Shown piece after piece: positions 25,388-33,242 of a DNA stretch of 39,725 nucleotides (its first letter is position 1; every line of letters begins with the position of its first letter). The position numbers and the translations under genes are program-made. The notes below the pieces were generated by a model that did no database searches, was not told the origin of the DNA, and was given only the letters and a program-made list of their open reading frames with translations. This stretch comes from Desulfurellales bacterium. GTDB taxonomy: Bacteria > Campylobacterota_A > Desulfurellia > Desulfurellales > Hippeaceae. The stretch is taken from assembly GCA_027014115.1 (NCBI GenBank), contig JALWEJ010000048.1, forward strand, positions 1-39,725. Direction: 5' to 3'.

Positions 25388-26344
25388 ATGAGAAAGTTCA
25401 TAGCCGTATCAACCCAAAAAGACAAAAAAAGTATATGGATAGGACATTTTGGCGTATCGCCCATCTACAGTATTTTTGACGAAAACGGCAGCTTGATAGA
25501 GCAGAGAGAGAATCCATACGCAGGAGGCGGAAAACACCACGATGATCCGGATTTGATTGTAAATTTTCTTTCGGATGTCAAAACATTTATAGCAAAGAAT
25601 ATGGGACAAAAATCAAGGGAGCGTCTTATAAACAAACTCGGCATAGAAAGTGTTCTCGTTGATGAAAAAGACATATACAAAGCAATAAACTACTACATCG
25701 AAGCCAAAAAAAATATTGATGTTTTTGAGGAATGTTGGGAAAAATACGAGGAGTGGTTTGATAAAAACAAAGCCGTATATGAAAGTGAACTTGAAATGCT
25801 TAAAGAGGTTACACCCAAAAACAAAAAAGGTATAGAAATAGGCGTGGGAAGCGGACGCTTTGCCTATCCTCTTGGTATAAAAGACGGTGTTGAGCCGTCA
25901 AAAGAGATGGCAAAAGTAGCAAAAGAACGCGGTATAAATGCTGTATACGGATATGCCGAAAAGCTGCCGATAAAGGACGAAGAGTACGATTTTGCACTTA
26001 TTGCCGTAACAATCTGTTTTGTAAACGATGCCGTGAAAGCCTTAAAAGAAATAAACAGAATTCTTAAACCAAACGGAGAAATTATTGTTGCAATTGTTGA
26101 TAAAGAAAGCAAAATAGGCAAAGAGTATCTTAACAAAAAAGAAAAGGGCAAATTCTACAAAAATGTAACATTCTTCTCGACCCAAGAGATTGAAGAGATG
26201 CTGCAGCAGACGGGATTTGAGATAAAAACAGTCCGCCAGACGCTTTTTGGAGACAGCATAAAAACAATAAACGAGAAACAGCCCTCAAAAGAAGGCTTTG
26301 GTGAAGGTGGGTTTGTTGCCGTTGTCGGTGTTAAAAATGGTTAA
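25388..26344 (+). CDS. NifX/NifB-type cofactor-binding domain fused to SAM methyltransferase
   Basis: A two-domain protein of 318 residues. Residues ~1-110 resemble the dinitrogenase iron-molybdenum cofactor (NifX/NafY/NifB C-terminal) fold: MRKFIAVSTQKDKK, GHFGVSPIYSIFDENGSLIE, ENPYAGGGKHH, and a final LINKLGIESVLVDEKDIYKA. Residues ~130-318 are a class I methyltransferase of the Methyltransf_11 type: GIEIGVGSGRFA (motif I), GVEPSKEMAKVA, YDFALIAVTICFVND and LKEINRILKPNGEIIVAIVD. AGAGGTG precedes ATG 25388. The gene overlaps the next one by 8 bp and is probably cotranscribed with feoAB. No nif genes are near, so a link to nitrogenase is not supported. Substrate unknown. Confidence 0.85.
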   Translation: MRKFIAVSTQKDKKSIWIGHFGVSPIYSIFDENGSLIEQRENPYAGGGKHHDDPDLIVNFLSDVKTFIAKNMGQKSRERLINKLGIESVLVDEKDIYKAINYYIEAKKNIDVFEECWEKYEEWFDKNKAVYESELEMLKEVTPKNKKGIEIGVGSGRFAYPLGIKDGVEPSKEMAKVAKERGINAVYGYAEKLPIKDEEYDFALIAVTICFVNDAVKALKEINRILKPNGEIIVAIVDKESKIGKEYLNKKEKGKFYKNVTFFSTQEIEEMLQQTGFEIKTVRQTLFGDSIKTINEKQPSKEGFGEGGFVAVVGVKNG

Positions 26345-26537
26345 TAGTTTTGGCTTTGCCGTTCAAAAGTCATTTGAGGGTACACTATCTATACTATTTG
26401 TTGTATTATTTTGGATTGTTGTTATTTCTGTATTCTTGCTGTGGTTATCTGTGCCCTTTATACTGTTATCCATAAAAAAAGATATTAAATTTTTAAAAGA
26501 AGAAATATCAAAACTCAAAAACGACAGGCTTGACTAA
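26337..26537 (+). CDS. Small membrane protein in the feo cluster
   Basis: A 66-residue protein with one long hydrophobic stretch (residues ~18-42, ILFVVLFWIVVISVFLLWLS) followed by a charged amphipathic helix (KKDIKFLKEEISKLKNDR) likely to form a coiled coil. ATG 26337 overlaps the end of the fusion gene by 8 bp; an earlier start at 26298 would lie deep inside it. I do not recognise a family. Its place just upstream of feoA suggests an accessory role at the membrane, perhaps analogous to other small Feo proteins, but this is inference from position. Confidence 0.7.
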   Translation: MVNSFGFAVQKSFEGTLSILFVVLFWIVVISVFLLWLSVPFILLSIKKDIKFLKEEISKLKNDRLD

Positions 26538-26546
26538 CTGTCGTTT
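26519..26546. other. Hairpin in front of feoA
   Basis: AAACGACAG (26519-26527) pairs with CTGTCGTTT (26538-26546), a 9-bp perfect stem with a 10-nt loop that contains the stop codon of the small membrane protein. It lies 20 bp before feoA. It lacks a proper T-tract on the plus strand, so it may slow or attenuate transcription, or shape the feoA translation start. Confidence 0.5.
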
Positions 26547-26566
26547 CAAGTATAGACTTCCATACA

Positions 26567-26794
26567 ATGAAGCTGGTGGATGCAGAAACAGAAAAGGTAT
26601 ATAGGGTTGTTGCCATAGAAGGCGGATGCCACTCAAAAGACAGACTAATTAAGCTTGGCATACTGCCGGGTGTTGAAATAGAGTTAAAAAGAAAAGCCCC
26701 TCTAAGGGGACCTTTTATGGTAAGCTTAAACGGCTCAGACATAGTTGTAGGAAGGGGCATTGCCGCAAAAATAGAGGTCGAAGAACTAGTATGA
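26567..26794 (+). CDS. feoA: Ferrous iron transport protein FeoA
   Basis: Small SH3-like cytoplasmic partner of FeoB, 75 residues. It shows the family pattern VYRVVAIEGGCHSKDRLIKL, GILPGVEIELKRKAPLRGPF, and the ending IVVGRGIAAKIEVEEL. The stop overlaps the feoB start (ATGA). No clear ribosome-binding site precedes ATG 26567; a stable hairpin does. Confidence 0.94.
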   Translation: MKLVDAETEKVYRVVAIEGGCHSKDRLIKLGILPGVEIELKRKAPLRGPFMVSLNGSDIVVGRGIAAKIEVEELV

Positions 26795-28689
26795 CAACCA
26801 TTGCCCTTGTAGGTCAGCCAAACTGCGGCAAAAGCACACTCTTTAATCAAATAGCCGGCTACAAAAGCCTCGCTGCAAACTTTCCCGGCGCCACAGTAAC
26901 ATATACAAAAGGAACAACATATATAGACAATGAGCTTGTAGAGGTAGTGGATCTTCCCGGCACATACTCTCTAAGCTGGTATGACGATGCCGAAAAAGAA
27001 ACTGTAAAAGCACTATTCTCAATGGATATTGATGTAATTGTAAATATTATTGATGCCTCTATGCTTATTCGCAGCATAGAATTAACCCTTGAATTGATGG
27101 CATTGGAAAAACCAATGATTGTGGCTTTGAATATGATGGATGAAGCCAAAAAAAAGGGTATTCAGATTGACACAAAAAAGCTTGAAGAGATAATAGGCGT
27201 AAAGATTGTACCCATTATTGCCAAAAAAGGTAAAGGCATAAAAGAGCTTCTTGCAAGTATACAAAACGCTCAAAAACCCAAAAAACGGTGCGTGTATCAG
27301 AAAGAGGCAGAAGAAACCATAAAAAACCTCTCGGGGTGTATAGCCGAGAATGTCAAAGATATAAAATGGCCGTCCAAACTTGTGGCAATCAAAGCGATAG
27401 AAGGCTTCTCGGAATGTGAAGAAGTCGTGGAAAACTCACCATGTAAAGATTTGCTTAATATTGCAAAAGATAAATTAAATAATGGTATGACTATAATAAA
27501 TCAAAGACACGCATTGTGTATGAACATATTCGAACACTCAACAAAACTAACCAAACCTCCAAAAAAAAGCATAGAGTCACGCATTGACGACTTTTTAATG
27601 CATCCGTTTTTGGGGTATGTTTTTATGCTTGCAATATTCGTCGCAATATTTTACGGAGTTTTCACAGGTGGTTCACCTATTGAAAATTTTGTCATATCAA
27701 TCTTTGATACAGTTGACAACTATCTTGCTCAATTGATAACAAACAAACTGGTCTTTGCCATAGCAAAAGGTGCCGCAGACGGGATAGGCGCTGCTATCGG
27801 CATAGCCCTGCCTTACCTGCTTCCGTTTTTATTTATTATATCGCTACTTGAAGATGTGGGATACCTGCCCCGTATTGCATATCTTATGGATTCCACAATG
27901 CACAAAATGGGCATCCACGGAACAAGTGTTATACCGTTTGTTGCCGGTTACGGATGCAGTGTACCTGCTATTATGGCAATCAGAATCCTAAAAAGCAAAA
28001 AAGAAAAGTATATCTCGGCTTTTCTGGCATCGCTTGTACCCTGCTCTGCAAGAACAACTGTAATCATGGGACTTGTGGGTTATTTTTTGGGATGGCAGTA
28101 TGTGATAGCTTTATATGCTTTAAATCTGTTTGTTATAGCAGTTAGCGGCGTTATCTTAAAAAAGATGCTTCCCGGAATAAGCCCTGAAATGATAATAGAT
28201 ATACCCCCATACAGAATGCCCACCGTAAAAACACTGCTTTTAAAGACATGGCACAAGGTCAAAGATTTTGTATATCTTGCAATTCCTATGTTAATAGTCG
28301 GCAGCATTGTACTAACGCTTATCTCTTATTACAACCTAAATCCATACATCAATAATATATTTAAGCCGGTATTGACCGGTTTTTTGGGGCTTCCGTCAGC
28401 TTTGGGTGTTGTTTTAATATTCGGTATATTAAAAAAAGAGCTTACGCTTATCATGCTTTATCAGGCTTTGGGGCTATCAAGCATATCCATGCTGAGCAGC
28501 GTTATGAGCCCTACCCAGATGCTTACATTTACCATATTTGTCATATTCTATATACCCTGCGTTGCAACAATTGCCGCCATAAATAAAGAAATAGGAACAA
28601 AAGGGGGCATGCTCATTACTGTCGGTACAACCGCCCTTGCTCTGATTTTGGCATTTATAACAAAAATTACAGCCCCGCTGTTTATTTAA
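26791..28689 (+). CDS. feoB: Ferrous iron transporter FeoB
   Basis: Inner-membrane Fe(II) transporter with a cytoplasmic G domain. The 632 residues begin with G1 GQPNCGKST, the switch region FPGATVTYTKG, G3 DLPGTYSLS and G4 NMMDEAKK, then a helical GDI-like domain (~165-250). The membrane part has two inverted Gate domains with GYGCSVPAIMAIRIL and LVPCSARTTVIMGLVGYFLG. It is shorter than E. coli FeoB (773) but in the normal range for many bacteria. It is the last gene of the plus-strand cluster and overlaps the convergent AsmA-like gene by 8 bp. Confidence 0.97.
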   Translation: MTTIALVGQPNCGKSTLFNQIAGYKSLAANFPGATVTYTKGTTYIDNELVEVVDLPGTYSLSWYDDAEKETVKALFSMDIDVIVNIIDASMLIRSIELTLELMALEKPMIVALNMMDEAKKKGIQIDTKKLEEIIGVKIVPIIAKKGKGIKELLASIQNAQKPKKRCVYQKEAEETIKNLSGCIAENVKDIKWPSKLVAIKAIEGFSECEEVVENSPCKDLLNIAKDKLNNGMTIINQRHALCMNIFEHSTKLTKPPKKSIESRIDDFLMHPFLGYVFMLAIFVAIFYGVFTGGSPIENFVISIFDTVDNYLAQLITNKLVFAIAKGAADGIGAAIGIALPYLLPFLFIISLLEDVGYLPRIAYLMDSTMHKMGIHGTSVIPFVAGYGCSVPAIMAIRILKSKKEKYISAFLASLVPCSARTTVIMGLVGYFLGWQYVIALYALNLFVIAVSGVILKKMLPGISPEMIIDIPPYRMPTVKTLLLKTWHKVKDFVYLAIPMLIVGSIVLTLISYYNLNPYINNIFKPVLTGFLGLPSALGVVLIFGILKKELTLIMLYQALGLSSISMLSSVMSPTQMLTFTIFVIFYIPCVATIAAINKEIGTKGGMLITVGTTALALILAFITKITAPLFI

Positions 28690-30163
28690 AAATACCTTTA
28701 ATAAGGCCTTTAATCTCTTTTTTTACTTTTTTTTCAATATTCTTTTTTATGGTTTTTTTGATGTCTATACCTATTTTCGGTTTATTCATATCACCCTTGA
28801 TGGTTATTTTCATCGTATTTTTTTTAATAGTTGCAGATACAAGTGCATCCACTTTGTCTGTTTCAAAATTCAGTCTTGCACCTTTTGTGCTTAGATTTGT
28901 CAATCTGCTTGCCATATCAAAATTTAAAACAACCTTTTTATTGTCTATTTTGCTGTTTATTGTAGTTTTTTTGTAAATCTCCTTTGTTAAATCAAATCCT
29001 GCAACAGATTTAACCAAAAGAACCATTCTGTTTGGCAGGATATGCCCATTTAAAAATGTTCCGCTTGCAGCACCTTTTTTTGAAAATATATTGTAGTTAA
29101 ATTCAAGACTACCTTTTGAGGAAAAAAATCTCTTATACATCAGCATATCTGTCAAGCCCACAATATCAATCCCGTTTGCTTTTCCTCTTATCTGCCCGTT
29201 TTTGAATACTGCATCAAGTTTTCCACCCCAAATGTTTGAATGGGCTGTAATTTCTGCGCTGTCTTTTTTGTATTTTATACTGCCGTTTAATACAACACTC
29301 CCTTTTAAATGTCTCTTTGTCAAAAAATACAACTTGTCAAGATTAGGAATATCGAGTACATAATCCGATTTTAAACTCATATTCTTAAGTTTTATCACGG
29401 CATTTTTACACAACAAGGAGCCGTAAATCGATGATACCTTTATTTTTGAATAGGCTTTTTTACCTTTTATATTTGAGTTTAGTTCCAAACCAATCTCACT
29501 GCTTCCCTGAAGTTCAAATCCGAAATCCTTTTTTATCAAAACTTTATTCAAAACGGCTTTCGGCACATTTACAAAAACGATGCCCGAAATGTCATCATCA
29601 TCCGATATATCATCCAAATCCGATTTGATATTAGCTATACCCTCCACATAGGCAGGTCTATTAACCGTTTCAAGCAGCTTGCTTATATGAACATTTACGG
29701 CATTTAAGCTAAAAGATGCAAAAGACATCTTCTTCAAGGTAAATGCGTATTCTGTTTTTGAATTTGCTATATTGCTTTTACCGTCTATGTTTAGTTTTGA
29801 TTTTACATTACCGATAATTTTGCCCTTTACCCAAAAAGGTCCTTTTATTGTCTGTTTTTTTATATGTATAGAGTCGTTTTTCGACAATCTTATATAGTAA
29901 TGTGCGTTAATATTGTTTGAAAATATACCAAACAACCCCTTAATATTAATCTCTGAACCGCTGCGGCTCTTCATAATAACTGCAAAAGATGAAGGTCTTA
30001 GCTTGAATGTATCCAAAGAAAAATCTTCAGAAAGATATTTATGGATTTTTGATTGGACTTTTGGTTTTAATAAATTGTTTCCAAAATCGGTAAATAAAAC
30101 CCCATACATACCCGCAATAACAATGACTACAAATAGAATAAACGCTATAACAAACTTCTTCAT
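28682..30163 (-). CDS. AsmA-like membrane-anchored periplasmic protein
   Basis: A 493-residue protein with one N-terminal membrane helix (KKFVIAFILFVVIVIAGMYG) followed by a long beta-rich periplasmic region. The repeated short strands, a DUF3971/AsmA-like body (LKGSVVLNGSIKYKKDSAEI, NGHILPNRMVLLVKSVAGFD) and the late GDMNKPKIGIDIKK, a typical AsmA C-terminal phrase, support membership of the AsmA/YhdP/TamB-like group that carries lipids to the outer membrane. The last ~25 residues are very lysine-rich. ATG 30163 has GGAGG 7 nt upstream. Exact function is not assigned. Confidence 0.75.
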   Translation of the reverse strand: MKKFVIAFILFVVIVIAGMYGVLFTDFGNNLLKPKVQSKIHKYLSEDFSLDTFKLRPSSFAVIMKSRSGSEINIKGLFGIFSNNINAHYYIRLSKNDSIHIKKQTIKGPFWVKGKIIGNVKSKLNIDGKSNIANSKTEYAFTLKKMSFASFSLNAVNVHISKLLETVNRPAYVEGIANIKSDLDDISDDDDISGIVFVNVPKAVLNKVLIKKDFGFELQGSSEIGLELNSNIKGKKAYSKIKVSSIYGSLLCKNAVIKLKNMSLKSDYVLDIPNLDKLYFLTKRHLKGSVVLNGSIKYKKDSAEITAHSNIWGGKLDAVFKNGQIRGKANGIDIVGLTDMLMYKRFFSSKGSLEFNYNIFSKKGAASGTFLNGHILPNRMVLLVKSVAGFDLTKEIYKKTTINSKIDNKKVVLNFDMASRLTNLSTKGARLNFETDKVDALVSATIKKNTMKITIKGDMNKPKIGIDIKKTIKKNIEKKVKKEIKGLIKGIFK

Positions 30164-30224
30164 TTTCAAACCTCCACAACTTTATATTATCTATTATAAA
30201 CCTTTTTTGTCGTGTATCAAACTA

Positions 30225-30253
30225 TTGTAACACAATAAAACAAAGTTTATAAT
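30225..30253 (+). promoter_or_regulatory. Predicted sigma-70 promoter abutting the rnhA start
   Basis: TTGTAA (30225-30230) and a perfect TATAAT (30248-30253) are 17 bp apart. The expected start site falls at about 30260, which is the first base of the rnhA ATG. Confidence 0.45.
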
Positions 30254-30259
30254 AGAGGT

Positions 30260-30727
30260 ATGGAAATATGCGTATACACAGACGGAAGTTGTTTTGTAAA
30301 TCAAAATATAGGTGGCTGGGGAGTATATATGATGTTGGGCAATAACAAAACCATAGAATTTTCAGGCTCATGTAAATGCAAAGAGCCGGTTTATGCAGAG
30401 CTTTTCGCTATAGTTAAATCACTGGAATACATAAGCTCTTTCATACTGCATGTTAAACCGCTCAACATAAAACTCTATACAGACTGTGATTATTTTATCA
30501 AGCTCATTAAGCAAAAAAACAAGCTAAACAAAACAAACTTCCCTTTGAGAGATAAAACTTCAAAGAAAAACAAGAGGCTGCTTTTTGAAATATGCAATTA
30601 TCAAGAAAATATAGATTCCATAGAATGGATTGCTGTCAAGTCTCACAGCGGCATAAAAGGAAACGAAATTGCAGATCAACTTGCCAAAAATGCAGCAAAA
30701 AAAGCTATTAAGAAAACCGATATTTAG
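30260..30727 (+). CDS. rnhA: Ribonuclease HI
   Basis: Cuts the RNA strand of RNA-DNA hybrids. The 155 residues equal E. coli RNase HI in length. The four catalytic acids are visible: Asp in YTDGSC, Glu in VYAELFAIV, Asp in LYTDCDYF and Asp in GNEIADQLAKNA; the histidine loop is VKSHSGIKGNE. AGAGGT lies directly against the ATG. It converges with the NtrC-type gene downstream across a 19-bp gap without a clear terminator. Confidence 0.95.
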   Translation: MEICVYTDGSCFVNQNIGGWGVYMMLGNNKTIEFSGSCKCKEPVYAELFAIVKSLEYISSFILHVKPLNIKLYTDCDYFIKLIKQKNKLNKTNFPLRDKTSKKNKRLLFEICNYQENIDSIEWIAVKSHSGIKGNEIADQLAKNAAKKAIKKTDI

Positions 30728-30746
30728 TGGTGTAATCTGCTCTATA

Positions 30747-32090
30747 TTATTTTATATTATATTTTTTTATCTTATAGCGCAGAGATCTAAAAGAAACGCC
30801 AAGAATCTTTGCTGCCTTCATTTTAACACCATCGGCTTTTTTTAGTGCATCTATAATAATCTGTTTTTCATAATTTTCAACTTTATCATCCAAACTGCCA
30901 CCAACGGTGTCCATGTACCCATTATCAGATGACAAAACATATTTTGGAAGGATTTCATAGGAAATAGTTCCATCGCTCATAATGGCTGATTGGTTGATAA
31001 TGTTGTAAAGCTCTCTAATGTTTCCCGGATAATCATACAAAATAAGAGCCTTTAAGGCTTGAGAGGTTAAAGAATATTTCTTTTTGTCCCGTTTTTCTAT
31101 GGAACTCAATATATGCTTGACAAGAAGAGGTATATCCTCTTTTCGTTTTCTCAAAGGTGGAATCTTTATGATAAAACCGGATAATCTGTAAAATAAATCC
31201 TCTCTAAAAGCACCGCTCTTTACGGCATCAGCAAGATTTTTATTTGTTGCTGCAATAATTCTTACATCAACCTTTTTGATTTTATTGACGCCAAGCCTTC
31301 TTAGTTCAAAACCCTCAAGAAATCTAAGCATTTTGGCTTGAAGTTCTATCGGCATATCTCCTATTTCATCCAAAAAAACGCTTCCAAAATCCGCCTCTTC
31401 CAAAAGACCTTTTTTTGTAGATGTTGCACCGCTAAATGCTCCCTTTTCATATCCAAAAAGTTCACTCTCCAACAAATTATCGGGGATTGCAGCACAGTTG
31501 ATGGCAATAAATTTACCTTTTCTTTTGCTAATTTCATGTATGGTTTTTGCGCACAACTCTTTGCCCGTTCCACTTTCACCTTCTATTAATACGGTAATAT
31601 TCGAAGTGGAAACTCTTTTAATTTGGTCATATACAGACCTCATTTCGCTACTTAACCCTACCATGTCATAGAATCCGTTTTTCATGTTGTTGACTGCTGA
31701 TCTTAGCTCTTCGTTTTCTCTTTTTAGGGCAACCTTTTCCATGGCATTATTTATAACAAACAACAACTCATCCAACTTAAAAGGCTTAACAAGATAATCA
31801 AAAGCACCGTTTTTCATTGCCTTTACAGCACTTTGAGCATCCTTTTCATAGGCTGTTATTATAATAATCTCAGAATATGGAAACAGCTCTTTTATGACAT
31901 GTATGGAATCAATGCCATTTGCATCCGGTAGCCTGACATCCAAAAGAACAATGTCCATATCTTGAAATTTCGAGATATTTTTAAATTTATCTGTTGCGCA
32001 TACATCATAGCCATTTTCTTCAAGAAATGTTTTTAATATGCCCCTTATGTTTTTTTCATCATCCACAATCAAAACAGATCCATCAGACAC
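30747..32090 (-). CDS. Sigma-54-dependent response regulator, NtrC type
   Basis: Activates sigma-54 promoters by ATP-driven remodelling. The 447 residues comprise a receiver domain (phosphoacceptor Asp in IVLLDVRLPDANG, Lys in YLVKPF), a linker helix, an AAA+ domain with Walker A GESGTGKE, the sigma-54 contact loop as GAFSGA in place of GAFTGA, Walker B VFLDEIGD and the R-finger region FREDLFYRL, and a Fis-type helix-turn-helix (KMKAAKILGVSFRSLRYKIK). GTG 32090 lies 5 bp after the kinase stop. The amtB sigma-54 promoter in this window is a possible target, but nitrogen control is not shown. Confidence 0.93.
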   Translation of the reverse strand: MSDGSVLIVDDEKNIRGILKTFLEENGYDVCATDKFKNISKFQDMDIVLLDVRLPDANGIDSIHVIKELFPYSEIIIITAYEKDAQSAVKAMKNGAFDYLVKPFKLDELLFVINNAMEKVALKRENEELRSAVNNMKNGFYDMVGLSSEMRSVYDQIKRVSTSNITVLIEGESGTGKELCAKTIHEISKRKGKFIAINCAAIPDNLLESELFGYEKGAFSGATSTKKGLLEEADFGSVFLDEIGDMPIELQAKMLRFLEGFELRRLGVNKIKKVDVRIIAATNKNLADAVKSGAFREDLFYRLSGFIIKIPPLRKRKEDIPLLVKHILSSIEKRDKKKYSLTSQALKALILYDYPGNIRELYNIINQSAIMSDGTISYEILPKYVLSSDNGYMDTVGGSLDDKVENYEKQIIIDALKKADGVKMKAAKILGVSFRSLRYKIKKYNIK

Positions 32091-32095
32091 TATAC

Positions 32096-33199
32096 TTAAT
32101 CCCCTATTGTTATCTTAAAAGAATGCGTGTCATTTATTTCAATGAAACCATTATGAAGCTCAACAATCTGCTTGCATATAGCAAGACCAAGTCCACTACC
32201 CTGATCTTTAGTGGTATAAAATGGCATAAATACCTGCTTTCCATCAATTTTGTCAAGATCTATACCGACACCGTTATCCTTTACGACAATAACAGTATAC
32301 ATGCCGTCTTGAAAAACATCAATAGAAACCTTTGAAGCTTTAGCTTCTTGGGAATTTCTTATTAGATTATCAAACAATCTTTCAAACATGGCTCTATCTG
32401 CATTGATTGTGGCGCTGTTTTTACAATTTATTGTTATTGTTATTATGCCCTGTTTCTTTCTTGCAAAATCATTTAAAAAACTGCACACATCAACGGCTGT
32501 TTTATTTAATTTGTACGGTTTTTCAAGATTAAGAAAATCTTTTGTAAGATTGTTTGCCCTTTCTATCTCCTGTTGAGCTATGTTAATCATATCATTTTTT
32601 ACCTGTTCGCTTTTTGCGTTTTTTAGCATCTCTACGGCACCGGAAATACCCATAAGCGGATTTCTGATTTCGTGTGCAAACTCCAAGGACATCCTTTTTG
32701 CTATGGCAATCTTATCTTCAAATTCTCTATCAAAAGCCTCTTTTTGTTTAATCATCTTCTTATTCTTAATGGACTCTCTCAACAAATACGAAGAAACAAA
32801 AGCAGCAATATATGATATAACTGCAAATATCACATTAACATCAGAAAAAAACAAAACAACAAAAAAACTTGAAAAAAGTAAAATCCACGACAATCTATAA
32901 GAAAACAACAAACAGGATGCAAATAGAGGAGCAATAGAAAACATTATCAGCTCTTCAACAAATAACAACTTTGCAACAAAATAGGCAAATATTATATCCA
33001 AAACCAAAGAAAAAAGCTCAAAAAGTTCGTTATCTATTTGCCAAAACAGTGCAACAGTCAAAAAATAAACAAAAAAAACAATATTAGCCGGAGCACTGTG
33101 TAAATCCTTAATATGCGCAAAAAACAGAAACGTTATAATAAAAAACAGAAATTTATAAAGAGCATATATTTTTTTTAGAACAATGTCGTTATCGAACAT
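32096..33199 (-). CDS. Membrane histidine kinase, partner of the NtrC-type regulator
   Basis: A 367-residue sensor kinase. Residues ~12-140 hold five or six hydrophobic helices with little periplasmic loop, so the signal is probably sensed in or through the membrane. The H-box is SLEFAHEIRNPLMGISGAVE; the ATPase part has the N-box NLIRNSQEA, G1 DNGVGI, F-box MPFYTTKDQG and G2 GSGLGLAI. The H-box is of the NtrB group, but NtrB itself is soluble with a PAS domain, so the ligand may differ. ATG 33199 sits against the T-tract of the sucCD terminator, with no ribosome-binding site. Confidence 0.9.
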   Translation of the reverse strand: MFDNDIVLKKIYALYKFLFFIITFLFFAHIKDLHSAPANIVFFVYFLTVALFWQIDNELFELFSLVLDIIFAYFVAKLLFVEELIMFSIAPLFASCLLFSYRLSWILLFSSFFVVLFFSDVNVIFAVISYIAAFVSSYLLRESIKNKKMIKQKEAFDREFEDKIAIAKRMSLEFAHEIRNPLMGISGAVEMLKNAKSEQVKNDMINIAQQEIERANNLTKDFLNLEKPYKLNKTAVDVCSFLNDFARKKQGIITITINCKNSATINADRAMFERLFDNLIRNSQEAKASKVSIDVFQDGMYTVIVVKDNGVGIDLDKIDGKQVFMPFYTTKDQGSGLGLAICKQIVELHNGFIEINDTHSFKITIGD

Positions 33200-33200
33200 G

Positions 33201-33232
33201 AAAAGAAAAAGGCAGGGGCATTATCCCCTACC
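33201..33232 (-). terminator. Rho-independent terminator of sucCD
   Basis: Stem GGCAGGGG (33211-33218) against CCCCTACC (33225-33232), one mismatch, 6-nt loop, followed on the minus strand by TTTTTCTTTT. It starts 10 bp after the sucD stop and ends 1 bp before the histidine kinase start codon. Confidence 0.85.
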
Positions 33233-33242
33233 TCAATAAAGA

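Noticed and set aside
25388-25720. Nitrogen-fixation locus suggested by the NifX-like domain
   Set aside because: No nifH, nifD, nifK, nifB or other nif gene is present; the domain family also occurs outside nitrogen fixation.
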